Assembly (NCBI RefSeq): GCF_002282855.1
Contig: NZ_NRIR01000001.1
Coordinates: forward strand, 682,001-746,000
DNA from: Paraferrimonas sedimenticola
Lineage (GTDB): Bacteria; Pseudomonadota; Gammaproteobacteria; Enterobacterales; Shewanellaceae
DNA: 64,000 nucleotides
Reading direction: 5' to 3'
Position 1 is the first letter of the stretch, and each line of letters opens with the position of its first letter. The position numbers and the translations under genes were made by a program. Below the pieces are notes generated by a model. That model had not been told where the DNA came from. It saw only the letters and a list, made by a program, of their open reading frames with translations, and ran no database searches. This document shows, one piece after another, positions 36,498-45,309 of the stretch.

Positions 36498-36532
36498 ACA
36501 CAGGACACACAAACTCACACAAGTGTCACACA
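36498..36532 (+). promoter_or_regulatory. Phased ACACA repeats, unit C
   Basis: ACACA at 36498, 36507, 36517 and 36528 (spacing 9, 10 and 11). The last begins 37 bp before the RNA C start at 36565. The aligned -10 position holds TAGTTA (36556-36561). Confidence 0.55.
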
Positions 36533-36564
36533 GAGTAATTTAGCGAACAGTGCGATAGTTAACT

Positions 36565-36650
36565 CACGCGTTAGGCAAAGCGCCTAACCAACCGAATTCT
36601 CCTTGCTAAGTTGTAAGCTTCGCCCCAGACCATTGTCTGGGGCTTTTTTT
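36565..36650 (+). ncRNA. Candidate small regulatory RNA C
   Basis: A near-copy of RNA B. The 5' stem reads GTTAGGC-AAAGC-GCCTAAC (36570-36588); relative to B, an A-T pair has become G-C through changes on both arms, keeping the stem. TCTCCTTG lies at 36598-36605 and the identical terminator stem at 36622-36643, followed by seven T residues. Duplication with compensatory change supports a functional RNA structure. Confidence 0.7.
36622..36650 (+). terminator. Terminator of candidate RNA C
   Basis: GCCCCAGAC, CATT loop, GTCTGGGGC, then seven T residues. Confidence 0.93.
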
Positions 36651-36654
36651 ATTC

Positions 36655-36686
36655 CAAAAAAAATCGCCACACAAGGCGACGATTTT
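36655..36686 (-). terminator. Terminator of the POT-like transporter gene
   Basis: On the minus strand AAAATCGTCGCC pairs with GGCGATTTT, followed by further T residues. It lies just beyond the stop of the leftward transporter gene. Confidence 0.8.
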
Positions 36687-36705
36687 CTAAGGGTTAGATA
36701 TCAGC

Positions 36706-38229
36706 TTAGGCTGGCTGGTCACTCAGGTTTAAGCTGCGTTGTTTCAGTAACCACTTCCCGTAGAAGTAGAAGCCAACTGCCGAACACAGACCGACACAGC
36801 CCATGATCTGCCATACCAGACCAATGTTGAACATCTCGGCCATCTGCGCGGTCAGTTCCCACTTCTCGATGCCGGTAACTTCTACCAGAGCGTTAAAGTG
36901 CTCACCGTTAGCTACCGCGTCGATTTGACCTTGAGTCCAGCCATGGTCATCTGCCAGCAGTTGCTTAGACAGCGTTTCTTTCGAGGCCCACTTGTCGTAC
37001 ATCAGCGGCGCGGTGGCACTTTCTAGTACCATACCAATACCCACAGAGAACTCTTTAAAGCCAAGGTACATGGCTTTCTTGTCCGAAGGCGCGACGTTGG
37101 CAATGAACTCTTTGGCTTTCGGGCTGGCTAGCATCTCACCGGTAGAGAACATGGCAATCGCCAGCGCCATAAACCAGGCGTAGTGGAAGTCGGCAATGAC
37201 GAACATGGCGCCACTACACAACAAACAACCGGCCACAATGGCATCCATGGTGCGGAACTTAGCCGCTACACCCGCGACGATGAAACAGGTCAGCATGATA
37301 AGGCCAGCGTTGATGTTCATTAGGCCTTCTGGCATCACTTTAGTACCGGCGAAGTCTAGCCCCAAAATGCCAATCCAAAAGCCAGAATCAGTACCACCTG
37401 AGCCAAACAGAGTGGTCACAATGACGCTAGTGTCTACCCAGTCGCGGATGTGTACTGGCAGAACGTCAAACAGCGAGAAGAACATGTACCAGAACATGGC
37501 AAAGATACCAGTGTACAGCAGCATGATCGGACGGAAGAACTCGTTGAGTGACTCTTTTAGCAGGGACTGATGAGCTTCGGCATTAGCTTTGCGAGCCAAA
37601 CGCGCTTCTTTACCTGGCTCTTTGTAGGCCAATAACAGCAAGAAGTTTAGCGAGATGATAACCGCACAGGCGTAGAACACGTTGTCCCAAGACAGCTGTC
37701 GCAATTGCGCTGCTACCAAAGGCCCTGCCCAACCACCAATGTTTACTGTCTGGTAGAAAATACCCCAGCCCATGGAGGAGTTTTGCGGCGTGGTAGTATT
37801 GGCCAGCGTCCCTTGAATTCCGGGTTTAAAGATACCCGTACCCAAAGCCAGAATCACGGCACCTGCTAGGAAGCCCTCAAAGAAGGGGAACCAAGCCATT
37901 ACCAGATAACCGGCAATCTTGACGATTGTCGATAGCGCGATAGTTTCTTTGTAACCCAAACGGTCGGCCAGGCCGCCGATGAGTACAGGGGTAAAGCTTT
38001 GTACCGCAGCCCATGCGGTCAAAATAATACCGAAGTCGGTCATGGTAATACCAAGACCACCATTGGCTGCCGAGTCAGTGGCGTACAAACCCGCGGTCGA
38101 TTTGACCCCGTAGTATGCCAATCGCTCGACCATCTCCATGCCACCGATTATCCAAAATACGTATCCGAGACTCGCAATCGAGGCCCAAAAGCCAAGTTGC
38201 TTGCCATCAATTTGTTGACTGGGAGACAT
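36706..38229 (-). CDS. POT-like MFS transporter
   Basis: A 507-residue transporter with about 12 to 14 membrane spans. The ExxER-type motif EMVERLAYYG near residue 31 and the GTGIFKPGIQGTLANTT segment near residue 131 resemble the proton-coupled oligopeptide (POT/PTR) family, so peptide or similar uptake is likely. Whether di/tripeptides are the substrate is not certain. It is a single-gene unit; the three candidate RNA genes lie just beyond its end in the opposite direction. Confidence 0.8.
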   Translation of the reverse strand: MSPSQQIDGKQLGFWASIASLGYVFWIIGGMEMVERLAYYGVKSTAGLYATDSAANGGLGITMTDFGIILTAWAAVQSFTPVLIGGLADRLGYKETIALSTIVKIAGYLVMAWFPFFEGFLAGAVILALGTGIFKPGIQGTLANTTTPQNSSMGWGIFYQTVNIGGWAGPLVAAQLRQLSWDNVFYACAVIISLNFLLLLAYKEPGKEARLARKANAEAHQSLLKESLNEFFRPIMLLYTGIFAMFWYMFFSLFDVLPVHIRDWVDTSVIVTTLFGSGGTDSGFWIGILGLDFAGTKVMPEGLMNINAGLIMLTCFIVAGVAAKFRTMDAIVAGCLLCSGAMFVIADFHYAWFMALAIAMFSTGEMLASPKAKEFIANVAPSDKKAMYLGFKEFSVGIGMVLESATAPLMYDKWASKETLSKQLLADDHGWTQGQIDAVANGEHFNALVEVTGIEKWELTAQMAEMFNIGLVWQIMGCVGLCSAVGFYFYGKWLLKQRSLNLSDQPA

Positions 38230-38412
38230 TCACACCCCTTTTAGTTCTTATAAGTATTGGTACTGCCCTGCGAGTCGATGCTCACTTGAGGGTCAGTCAG
38301 GTTAAACTAAAGTTCTGAGTGAATAAACCCGACCACTTCTAAAAATGCTTGCTCGGGTCGCATTTCGCCATTAAGGTGTGCGCCAACTAACCCCACAAGC
38401 CTCGGAGCATCA

Positions 38413-39090
38413 ATGCCTGATTTTGTCTACCAACCGCCAAAGACCCCGCATTTGGACGTGCTGCATCAAGACAAAGACATCATAGTGCTCAACAAGCCTT
38501 CCGGTTTGTTGTCGGTGCCAGGGCGGGATCCGGCCCACTACGACTCGATTTACGCGCGAGTGCTCGAAGAGCATCCCAATGCGCAAATTGTGCATCGTTT
38601 GGACATGGCCACCTCTGGAGTGATTGTGGTGGCACTGCGCCGAAATGCCGAGCGCGAGTTAAAGCGTCAGTTTCGAGACCGTGAGACTAGCAAGACCTAT
38701 CACGCACGAGTGTGGGGACACTTAGAGCAGAAGCAAGGCAGTGTGGACTTGCCATTGATTTGCGACTGGCCCAATCGCCCGAAACAGATGGTGTGTTATG
38801 AGAATGGCAAGCCGTCGCTGACCCACTACAAGGTGTTGCGGGAAGATAAGCAGTCGAGCTTGGTTGAACTGACGCCCATAACTGGCCGTAGCCACCAGTT
38901 GCGAGTGCACATGATGGCATTGGGACATCCGATTCTTGGGGATAACTTTTACGCGGAAGCCCAAGCCAAGGCCCTATCGCCGCGACTGTTACTGCACGCC
39001 AGCTCGCTGACCATTGCCCACCCATATAGCGAGCAAGAGCTGACCTTTGCTTGTGAGGCCAGCTTCTTAGAACCTGAAGGCGAGCAATAA
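38413..39090 (+). CDS. rluA: RluA family pseudouridine synthase
   Basis: A 225-residue enzyme with the catalytic motif HRLDMATSGV (Asp near residue 64), the opening VLNKPSGLLSVPGR, and ITGRSHQLRVHM. Size and start match RluA, which modifies U746 of 23S rRNA and U32 of some tRNAs. No S4 domain is present, as expected for RluA. It is convergent with the aspartoacylase-like gene (1 bp between stops). Confidence 0.9.
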   Translation: MPDFVYQPPKTPHLDVLHQDKDIIVLNKPSGLLSVPGRDPAHYDSIYARVLEEHPNAQIVHRLDMATSGVIVVALRRNAERELKRQFRDRETSKTYHARVWGHLEQKQGSVDLPLICDWPNRPKQMVCYENGKPSLTHYKVLREDKQSSLVELTPITGRSHQLRVHMMALGHPILGDNFYAEAQAKALSPRLLLHASSLTIAHPYSEQELTFACEASFLEPEGEQ

Positions 39091-39091
39091 G

Positions 39092-40192
39092 CTAGAGCTT
39101 GTAATAGTTGGTCATCAACTTGTAAAGCTCAGTACCTTGGTGCACCGCGGCTGATGCAAAGTGCAGCACAGGAATCGCATCTTGAGGTAGGTTCAAAGTC
39201 TCGACCACCTGCCCTTGGCCGATTTGCTCAAGCTTTAACAAGCGAGCCAGTGGCTCACCGGCTTTTAGCGGCTCACCTAATGGAGCCAAATACTCCACCA
39301 TGGCGCCACCTGGCGCGTGCAACTTGCGATAGTCTTTTAACAAGCAAGCGTATCTGTCCATTTTCGCCGGTGCTGGCGCATCGGCGATCACGCCGTTGTT
39401 GCCCAAAAAGCTAGTGATGCCGATGGCGTCCTGATCCGCGGCCTCAATGTCGATGAGCTCCTGACTGCCAAGTTCGAGGGTGTAGGCCTGAACCGCCATC
39501 GCCTGATTGTGGCCACGCTTGGCCAGCGCTTGTTGCAATTGCCACCAAGGATGAAAACAGGCTTCATCGAGCGCACCAGCAAACTCATTGGGCATGAGCA
39601 AGACGCAAGGAATGTTTAAGTGGCTGGCCTGGGCTTTGAGGATCTCAGGGCAATACAGGTGGCGACAAGACTTGGGCCCTGTGTGCAAGTCCAGCACAAT
39701 ATCGTGCTCATGGGCCAAGGCTTGCAAGCGGTAACAAAGATGCTGACCAGTACTCACTCCCCAAGGGTTTACTAAGCGTGTCTCGCACTGCTCGACCAAG
39801 TGAGCGCGAAAGGCGTGAGTGAGCGCATCGCCGCTGAGCTCAGGGTTGGCGTCCAGCCAAGCCTCTACATCAATGTGATCACCCAGATATTGGCGATTCC
39901 AGTTAACCCCGGTAACCGGGTCGAATCGGCCCAAAGTAAACTCACCGCTTTTCTGGTTAATACCCATCGGGTTGGACAATGGTACCAAAGTGACTTCGCC
40001 GTATACTTCTAGAGTTTTAAGGCGCTCAAGTAGCGCCAACAATACGGCGTTACCCTGCACTTCGGCACCGTGCAAATTGGCTTGAATGTAGACCTTGGGA
40101 CCAGGGCGGCCCTGATTGTATCGATACACAGGCACGTCTAGTGCTTGCCCGGTGGCTAATTGCCCAACGGTGATCGATTCTTTATTTAGCAT
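39092..40192 (-). CDS. Succinylglutamate desuccinylase/aspartoacylase-like zinc hydrolase
   Basis: A 366-residue M14-type carboxypeptidase-fold protein. Probable Zn ligands are His41 and Glu44 (HGAE) and His170 (LDLHTG), with catalytic Glu240 (YTLELGSQ) and Arg100 (NWNR). The C-terminal domain (about 285-366) is a beta barrel. Family members deacylate N-acyl amino acids, but this one has no arginine succinyltransferase neighbours, so it is not necessarily AstE. It follows lysC by about 20 bp, so a link with aspartate-family metabolism is possible. Confidence 0.8.
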   Translation of the reverse strand: MLNKESITVGQLATGQALDVPVYRYNQGRPGPKVYIQANLHGAEVQGNAVLLALLERLKTLEVYGEVTLVPLSNPMGINQKSGEFTLGRFDPVTGVNWNRQYLGDHIDVEAWLDANPELSGDALTHAFRAHLVEQCETRLVNPWGVSTGQHLCYRLQALAHEHDIVLDLHTGPKSCRHLYCPEILKAQASHLNIPCVLLMPNEFAGALDEACFHPWWQLQQALAKRGHNQAMAVQAYTLELGSQELIDIEAADQDAIGITSFLGNNGVIADAPAPAKMDRYACLLKDYRKLHAPGGAMVEYLAPLGEPLKAGEPLARLLKLEQIGQGQVVETLNLPQDAIPVLHFASAAVHQGTELYKLMTNYYKL

Positions 40193-40213
40193 GAGTGTCC
40201 TTTGCCCTTGGTC

Positions 40214-41563
40214 TTACTCAAACAACGCGCGGTGCAAACGCTGCACCACAGCCTCGACATCGTTTTGCTCAACCAAGAAGCAGATGTTGTGCGGGCTTGC
40301 CCCTTGGCAAATCAAACGCACGTTAAATTCACTAATCAATTCAAAAACTTTAGCGCAAACACCGGGAGTCGAGGCAATGCGATTGCCGATAATGCCGATA
40401 AGCGCCAAATCCTGCTCGACGCTCACCTCGCACAAGGGCGATAGGTCTTTAAGAAGCTGGGGCTGAACCAAGGCCTTGCCAGAAGAATCAGAGCCGGTTT
40501 GGTCAAGAGTCAGCGCCACCGACACTTCGGAGGTGGTTATCAAATCAACACTAATGTGGTGTTTGGCTAGTACTGCAAACAACTCAGCCAGGAAACCCTG
40601 AGCGTGTAGCATGTTAAGGCTATGACAGGTCAGTAGGGTTTGCTCTTTGCGTACCGCTAAAGCGCGGAAAGTGGGCTCGGTTTGGACCCGGTCGCGGATC
40701 CAGGTACCACCGCTTTGCGGGTCGCGACTGCTACCAACAAACACGTCAATGCCCGCACGGACCGCAGGTACGATAGTCGCCGGGTGCAGAACTTTGGCGC
40801 CAAAGGTGGCCATTTCCGCCGCTTCATTAAAGGTAATTTCGCGAATAACACCGGCGTTGGCGACCATGCGTGGGTCGGTGGTATAGATACCGGCGACATC
40901 AGTCCAGATTTGCAGGTTGTCCGCATTCAGCGCTTCGGCAAATATCGCCGCGCTAAAATCGCTACCGCCACGACCTAGCGTGGTGGTTTGGCCCTTGTCA
41001 TCGGCTCCTACAAACCCTTGGGTCACCTGAATCGCTTGAGCCAGACGTGGCGCTAAGTGTTCATTTGCCAATAGCTGGACTTGCTCGTGCTGCACTTGGG
41101 CGCGACCAAAGTGACTGTCGGTGCGAATCACGGTTTTGGCATCAAAGCACTCAGCCACGCCGCCGTTTTGATTCAAGACTTCAGTAAAAAGCAGCGATGA
41201 GCAGGCTTCGCCTAGAGAAAGCAGACGCTCGCGACGCTCGGGGAGATTTTGCTGAGCTTGGGCTTCGGCCAACTCGCCAATTTCGGATAAATAGGCATCG
41301 AGCTGACTAGCCAAGGCTTGTGGACGCCCTAACTGATTAAAAATCCCAGATTGAATCTCACTGATTTGGCTGAGGTAGTTTTGACGAAGTTGTGGCTCAC
41401 CCACGCCGTTCGACAAACTGACAAGCAGATTGGTGACCCCAGCAGAGGCACTGACTACCACCACTCGAATGTTGTTGTCCGCCAATACAATGTCGGCGCA
41501 GCGACGCATAGCATCGATGTTTGCGACCGAGGTACCACCAAACTTGGCTACAGAACAATTCAT
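40214..41563 (-). CDS. lysC: Lysine-sensitive aspartokinase III
   Basis: A 449-residue enzyme phosphorylating aspartate at the head of the lysine/threonine/methionine pathway. It has the kinase motif KFGGTSVAN at residues 7-15, LGRGGSDFSAA, and C-terminal ACT repeats (LTCHSLNMLHAQGF onward) that bind lysine. ATG 41563 is preceded by GGAG; the upstream open frame crosses the riboswitch region and is rejected. A lysine riboswitch lies directly upstream. Confidence 0.96.
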   Translation of the reverse strand: MNCSVAKFGGTSVANIDAMRRCADIVLADNNIRVVVVSASAGVTNLLVSLSNGVGEPQLRQNYLSQISEIQSGIFNQLGRPQALASQLDAYLSEIGELAEAQAQQNLPERRERLLSLGEACSSLLFTEVLNQNGGVAECFDAKTVIRTDSHFGRAQVQHEQVQLLANEHLAPRLAQAIQVTQGFVGADDKGQTTTLGRGGSDFSAAIFAEALNADNLQIWTDVAGIYTTDPRMVANAGVIREITFNEAAEMATFGAKVLHPATIVPAVRAGIDVFVGSSRDPQSGGTWIRDRVQTEPTFRALAVRKEQTLLTCHSLNMLHAQGFLAELFAVLAKHHISVDLITTSEVSVALTLDQTGSDSSGKALVQPQLLKDLSPLCEVSVEQDLALIGIIGNRIASTPGVCAKVFELISEFNVRLICQGASPHNICFLVEQNDVEAVVQRLHRALFE

Positions 41564-41647
41564 TAATGCACTCCGTGGATCGTGAAGTGCACAGCAAGGG
41601 ATGAAGGATCCCCAGCAGAAGCACCCCACTTTATTGTTATTAAATAA
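41564..41647 (-). promoter_or_regulatory. lysC expression platform hairpins
   Basis: Minus strand: CACTTTATT/AATAAAGTG forms a stem just after the aptamer (about 41626-41650). TGCACT and AGTGCA near the lysC start form a stem enclosing the GGAG ribosome-binding site. Both are consistent with ligand-controlled translation initiation, with possible early termination. The pairing logic is inferred. Confidence 0.6.
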
Positions 41648-41810
41648 AGTGACAGTTGTGGAGTTTCACCCCCCGGCAACCGATGACAATCGCGGCCATT
41701 CGCGCTTGTCACCTCGGCGTAGTCCTCCCTGATAGCGTGTCTTCGGATATGGCCCTCGACGCTACTGCCTAGGCTACGCACCTCTTCTGAAATACGAGTT
41801 AGCGTTAGTA
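41648..41810 (-). promoter_or_regulatory. Lysine riboswitch (L-box)
   Basis: Read on the minus strand, the region shows the L-box core in order: AGAAGAGGTGCG (about 41780-41790), AGTAGCGTCGAGGG, GCCGAGGTG, GGTTGCCGGGGGGTGAAAC and ACTGTCAC (41649-41656). The gene behind it, lysC, is the classic target. Exact ends are approximate. Confidence 0.9.
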
Positions 41811-42567
41811 AACTGATTCGTCGGCGCTTCGTCAAGGGCATAGCTTCAATATCAAGAAAGTCTCATTCGAAATCGCGAAACAAGGGGTATAAAAAAGCGG
41901 CACAATCCTTCAAAACACATGATTAACTTACTGTTTTTTAACACTGTAGCGGTTCAGCTGAGCCGGCCTTTTAGACCCGAACAAACCAGCGGACAACTCA
42001 ATCCCAGCAACAGCTTGATTAAATTTTCAGCAATTCGCTAACAGTTGGCTACTTACGCCAACTGGCGTCTCGGATTGGTCAGTAAGTATGACGCTTGGGA
42101 ACTTTCGACCTAAACCTGTCTCCAATGCCTCAGGCAAACTCAAATATCCCTGCTAAGCTCTTGATTACTCAACAGCCTTAGCTATCGCTTTATTACCACA
42201 ATCTAAACCGCTTATTCTTTAAGCAAGATTGTGAGCTGTATCAAAGCCCGTCGTTTTGATACCACAAACAGTTTGTTAACAAACCGCTAAAAGGGTAGAC
42301 TGCGCGCCGGGAATTGCCTGAGTTTCGGGCGCAACGCATTGATGCGTAAAGACTAACCCGTTAGAGAAGTGTTTCGAGTTTTCCACCGATGCGAATCAGG
42401 TTAGTCAAAAGAAAATGAACACATTCACGTTACAAAAAAACACCAGCCTTTCAGCTTTGTTCAGCTATTGTTAAAGGTAGTTAGTGTATAAGAGAGGCAT
42501 TCGATTCTTTGGTTTGCATTCTAAACCAACGAGTTAGCTTGTTTTTTTTGAAATTTAGGTAGAAAGC
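41811..42567. other. Long lysC / arcA divergent intergenic region
   Basis: About 750 bp with no gene seen. A rightward promoter candidate for arcA is TTGTTA (42273-42278) and TAGACT (42296-42301), 17 bp apart, implying an arcA leader of about 260 nt. It overlaps the 14-bp palindrome GTTTGTTAACAAAC (42271-42284). The TGTATCAAAG and TTTTGATACC sequences near 42237-42263 resemble degenerate FNR half-sites. The lysC promoter must lie leftward of about 41830-41900. Confidence 0.5.
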
Positions 42568-43287
42568 ATGCAAAACCCACACATTTTGATTGTTGAAGAT
42601 GAAGCGGTAACCCGAAAGACCCTTCGCAGTATTTTCGAAGCTGAAGGCTATCAAGTCACCGAAGCCAATGACGGTGACGAAATGCACCGCGCTTTGTCTG
42701 AGAGCAAAGTCAATTTAGTGGTAATGGACATTAATTTGCCCGGTAAGAATGGCCTGTTGCTGGCGCGCGAACTGCGCGAAACCACCAACTTGGGTCTGAT
42801 TTTCCTAACCGGCCGCGATAACGAAGTGGACAAGATCCTAGGTTTGGAAATTGGAGCTGACGATTACATTACCAAGCCGTTTAACCCACGTGAGCTGACC
42901 ATTCGCGCTCGCAACTTGCTGACTCGCGTTAGCACTTCTGCAGCGGACAGCAGCGACAAGAGCGCTATCGAGTTCTATCGCTTCAATGGTTGGACTTTGG
43001 AAATCAACAGCCGCTCACTATTGAGCCCAACCGGTGAGACCTTCAAACTGCCTCGCTCTGAGTTCCGTGCCATGCTGCACTTCGTTGAGAACCCAGGCAA
43101 GATTTTGGGCCGTGCCGACTTGTTGATGAAGATGACTGGCCGCGAGCTTAAGTCTCACGACCGCACCGTTGACGTTACCATTCGCCGTATCCGTAAGCAC
43201 TTTGAAAGTGTGCCAGATACGCCAGAAATCATCGCCACCATTCACGGTGAAGGCTACCGCTTCTGCGGTCAGCTTGATGAAGAGTAA
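42568..43287 (+). CDS. arcA: Response regulator ArcA
   Basis: A 239-residue OmpR-type regulator of respiration. The receiver domain has acidic residues at IVEDE, phosphorylation site Asp54 (VVMDINLPG) and Lys in ITKPFNP; the C-terminal wHTH ends [15 protein letters not shown]. Sequence and length match ArcA. The sensor gene is not nearby, as in other species. cydABX, a typical Arc/FNR target, lies 28 kb away in this window. Confidence 0.96.
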   Translation: MQNPHILIVEDEAVTRKTLRSIFEAEGYQVTEANDGDEMHRALSESKVNLVVMDINLPGKNGLLLARELRETTNLGLIFLTGRDNEVDKILGLEIGADDYITKPFNPRELTIRARNLLTRVSTSAADSSDKSAIEFYRFNGWTLEINSRSLLSPTGETFKLPRSEFRAMLHFVENPGKILGRADLLMKMTGRELKSHDRTVDVTIRRIRKHFESVPDTPEIIATIHGEGYRFCGQLDEE

Positions 43288-43297
43288 AACGCTCTCA

Positions 43298-43328
43298 CTA
43301 AAAAACCGGCTGAATAGCCGGTTTTTTT
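43298..43328. terminator. Bidirectional terminator
   Basis: AAAAAACCGGCT, GAAT loop, AGCCGGTTTTTTT between arcA and the convergent permease gene. Confidence 0.92.
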
Positions 43329-43389
43329 GTATCTGAAACAAACTGATTAGCCAGCAAGCGAGGCAGCCATCGCCACCCCGCGAGTCTTA

Positions 43390-44583
43390 TTAACCCGAGA
43401 ACACAGCCACAAACTGTGCACCGATAATCACCACACCACTTAGCAGCACAGCAATCAAGGCCGGCATACCGCCGCTAACCTGATAGCCTTCCATGCCCGC
43501 AGCGCGTTGCTTAATCGCTTCCATGACCGGCAGTACCAACACCATGAACACCAATGGGATTGCAGCAAAGCCAAGCAGAGCGACAAAGCCTTCTGGGTAG
43601 TAGATAGCCAGGAGTACAGGCGGAATATAAGTAATTAATGCAGTGCGAGCACGACCGCCTAGGGTTGGCTTGGCGCGCGTCAGTTCGCTCAAAAAGTCGA
43701 ACAAGCTCAGGGTCACGCCTAAGAAAGAAGTAATCAGCGCCAAATCAGCAAACACAAAGACTAGGTTACCAATCCAGGTAGAGCTAGAGGCTTGTTGCAT
43801 GGCTTGAATCATTTCAGCCACACCGCCTTCAAAGCTAGCTAGGTTGTCGATCCCCACGGTACCAAAGCTCACAATCAACCAGAAGGTATAACAGGCCAGT
43901 GGAATGGTCGAACCGATCAGCAGTACTTTGCGCAATGGCTTGGCTTCGCCCTGCAGGTAACCCACCAGACTGGCGATACACACGTGAAAGCCAAAAGAGG
44001 TAAATACAACAGGAATGGCTTGCATCCAGCCTAGGCCTTGGTCGCCTTCGACTAGTGAGCGCGACAGACTACCGACAGCCACATCGTCCACCAGCGCGAA
44101 CAGCACCACCACCAAAATGGCCATCATTACCGAGAAAGCCAGACGCGAGAACTTATCTACCCAAGCCACACCGATTGCAGCGACAGCACCTAACACCAGA
44201 GTAAATAGCAGAACCGCCATTTCGTTGTTCAGAGCAACCCCAAACAAGCCCTCGGCACGGGCCACCAGCAGCGATGCACCGCCGGTCAAGTAAGCGGCGG
44301 TAATCGAATACAAGAGGCCAAGCATAGACACACCCATGACCACTTGGCCCGGCTTGCCTAAAAACTTACCAGCGATGGCGTGCAGGTTGTCACCCACGCC
44401 TGAACGCAAGTTAACTTCGAGCATGAGCAAGCCGGTATAGGCCGACAGTAGCCAAATAGCCACCATCAAAATCATGGCTTGGGTAAATCCGAGGGCAGCA
44501 GTCGCTAGTGGCAGCGCCAGCATACCCGCGCCAATCGCGGTTCCAGCAACAATGGCAATGGAGCCTAAGGCTTTAAAATTCAA
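43390..44583 (-). CDS. Aromatic amino acid permease (TyrP/Mtr-like)
   Basis: A 397-residue HAAAP-family symporter with 11 predicted spans. The opening ALGSIAIVAGTAIGAGMLAL carries the Gly-rich TM1 motif, and VFTSFGFHVCIASLVGY is near residue 190. The family imports tyrosine, tryptophan or phenylalanine with protons. No TyrR box was recognised upstream. It is monocistronic. Confidence 0.88.
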   Translation of the reverse strand: MNFKALGSIAIVAGTAIGAGMLALPLATAALGFTQAMILMVAIWLLSAYTGLLMLEVNLRSGVGDNLHAIAGKFLGKPGQVVMGVSMLGLLYSITAAYLTGGASLLVARAEGLFGVALNNEMAVLLFTLVLGAVAAIGVAWVDKFSRLAFSVMMAILVVVLFALVDDVAVGSLSRSLVEGDQGLGWMQAIPVVFTSFGFHVCIASLVGYLQGEAKPLRKVLLIGSTIPLACYTFWLIVSFGTVGIDNLASFEGGVAEMIQAMQQASSSTWIGNLVFVFADLALITSFLGVTLSLFDFLSELTRAKPTLGGRARTALITYIPPVLLAIYYPEGFVALLGFAAIPLVFMVLVLPVMEAIKQRAAGMEGYQVSGGMPALIAVLLSGVVIIGAQFVAVFSG

Positions 44584-44884
44584 ATCTTGTTCCTTAATCA
44601 GGAATACTCGAACTTGTTAGCAACCCGGAAACGGTTATCAGGTTAAAATTCGAGCGTTGATGAAAAAATGAGTGGTTCAAAGCACATTAGCAAAGGCTTT
44701 TTTGCCAATCAAGGGCCGCTAACTTTGCGCGGGCAAAGCGTTTCTTTTCAGTGAGTGGCAGGTAAACAAAGCTGCAAAAACATTAATATAAAGCTAAATG
44801 AACAAAACGTGACCAGCGGACTTCTTTGGTTAAAAATTTCCTGCTAAAGTGTTGACGGTATTGGGGTAATGAGAAAAATAAAAG
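44584..44884. other. Intergenic region upstream of the permease
   Basis: About 300 bp, without a gene. A short hairpin CTTTGC-GCGG-GCAAAG lies at 44723-44738. TTGACG near 44853 precedes the TIGR02922-type gene but lacks a well-spaced -10. Nothing else stands out. Confidence 0.45.
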
Positions 44885-45115
44885 ATGCAACCCGAAGTCA
44901 ATCAAGTCACAGTTTTCTATTATGACAGCGATGAGCTGCTCACCTTAAAGACCGCGCTACTTAGCGACTTAAACGTCAGTAACGATCGCGTGATCCTTCC
45001 GCAAGGTTTTCGCCATGACAAAATCATCGTGGCCGTGTGCGAGGGTGAAGTGAAGGTGCTGAACGCACTGGGCGATAGGGTCGACCAAGAACCGGCCAGA
45101 CTGCAATTCGCCTAA
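44885..45115 (+). CDS. TIGR02922-type small conserved protein
   Basis: A 76-residue protein (VTVFYYDSDELLTLKTALLS; KIIVAVCEGEVKVLNALGDR) fitting the TIGR02922 family of small Alteromonadales proteins of unknown function. No signal peptide or membrane span is seen. It is a single-gene unit. Confidence 0.75.
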   Translation: MQPEVNQVTVFYYDSDELLTLKTALLSDLNVSNDRVILPQGFRHDKIIVAVCEGEVKVLNALGDRVDQEPARLQFA

Positions 45116-45128
45116 CCTCAAATTTTAG

Positions 45129-45166
45129 GTAAAAAAAAGCTACTTCCTAATTGGGTGGAAGTAGCT
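45129..45166 (-). terminator. Probable terminator on the minus strand
   Basis: AGCTACTTCC / GGAAGTAGCT stem, followed on the minus strand by a run of T residues. It would end transcripts coming from the DUF2892/ArsR genes, about 140 bp beyond the DUF2892 stop. Confidence 0.75.
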
Positions 45167-45309
45167 GTGTTGAGTGTGACGTCCATTTCTATTGGAACAA
45201 AAGACTGTGCGTTGACGCTTGCCAACGCTTGAGACAAATAATATCCCTTCAGCCCTTTTTGGTATGTTCCTTTTGTGCCTTGGAATGTGTGCAGCCCGTT
45301 TCGACCTAG

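Noticed and set aside
36160-36650. The ACACA-rich, repeated region considered as a CRISPR array or simple satellite
   Set aside because: The two long repeats contain hairpins and terminators and are separated by promoter-like DNA; there are no uniform spacers and no cas genes.
40214-41629. Longer lysC form starting at 41629
   Set aside because: The added codons lie in the riboswitch expression platform; ATG 41563 has a ribosome-binding site and matches family length.
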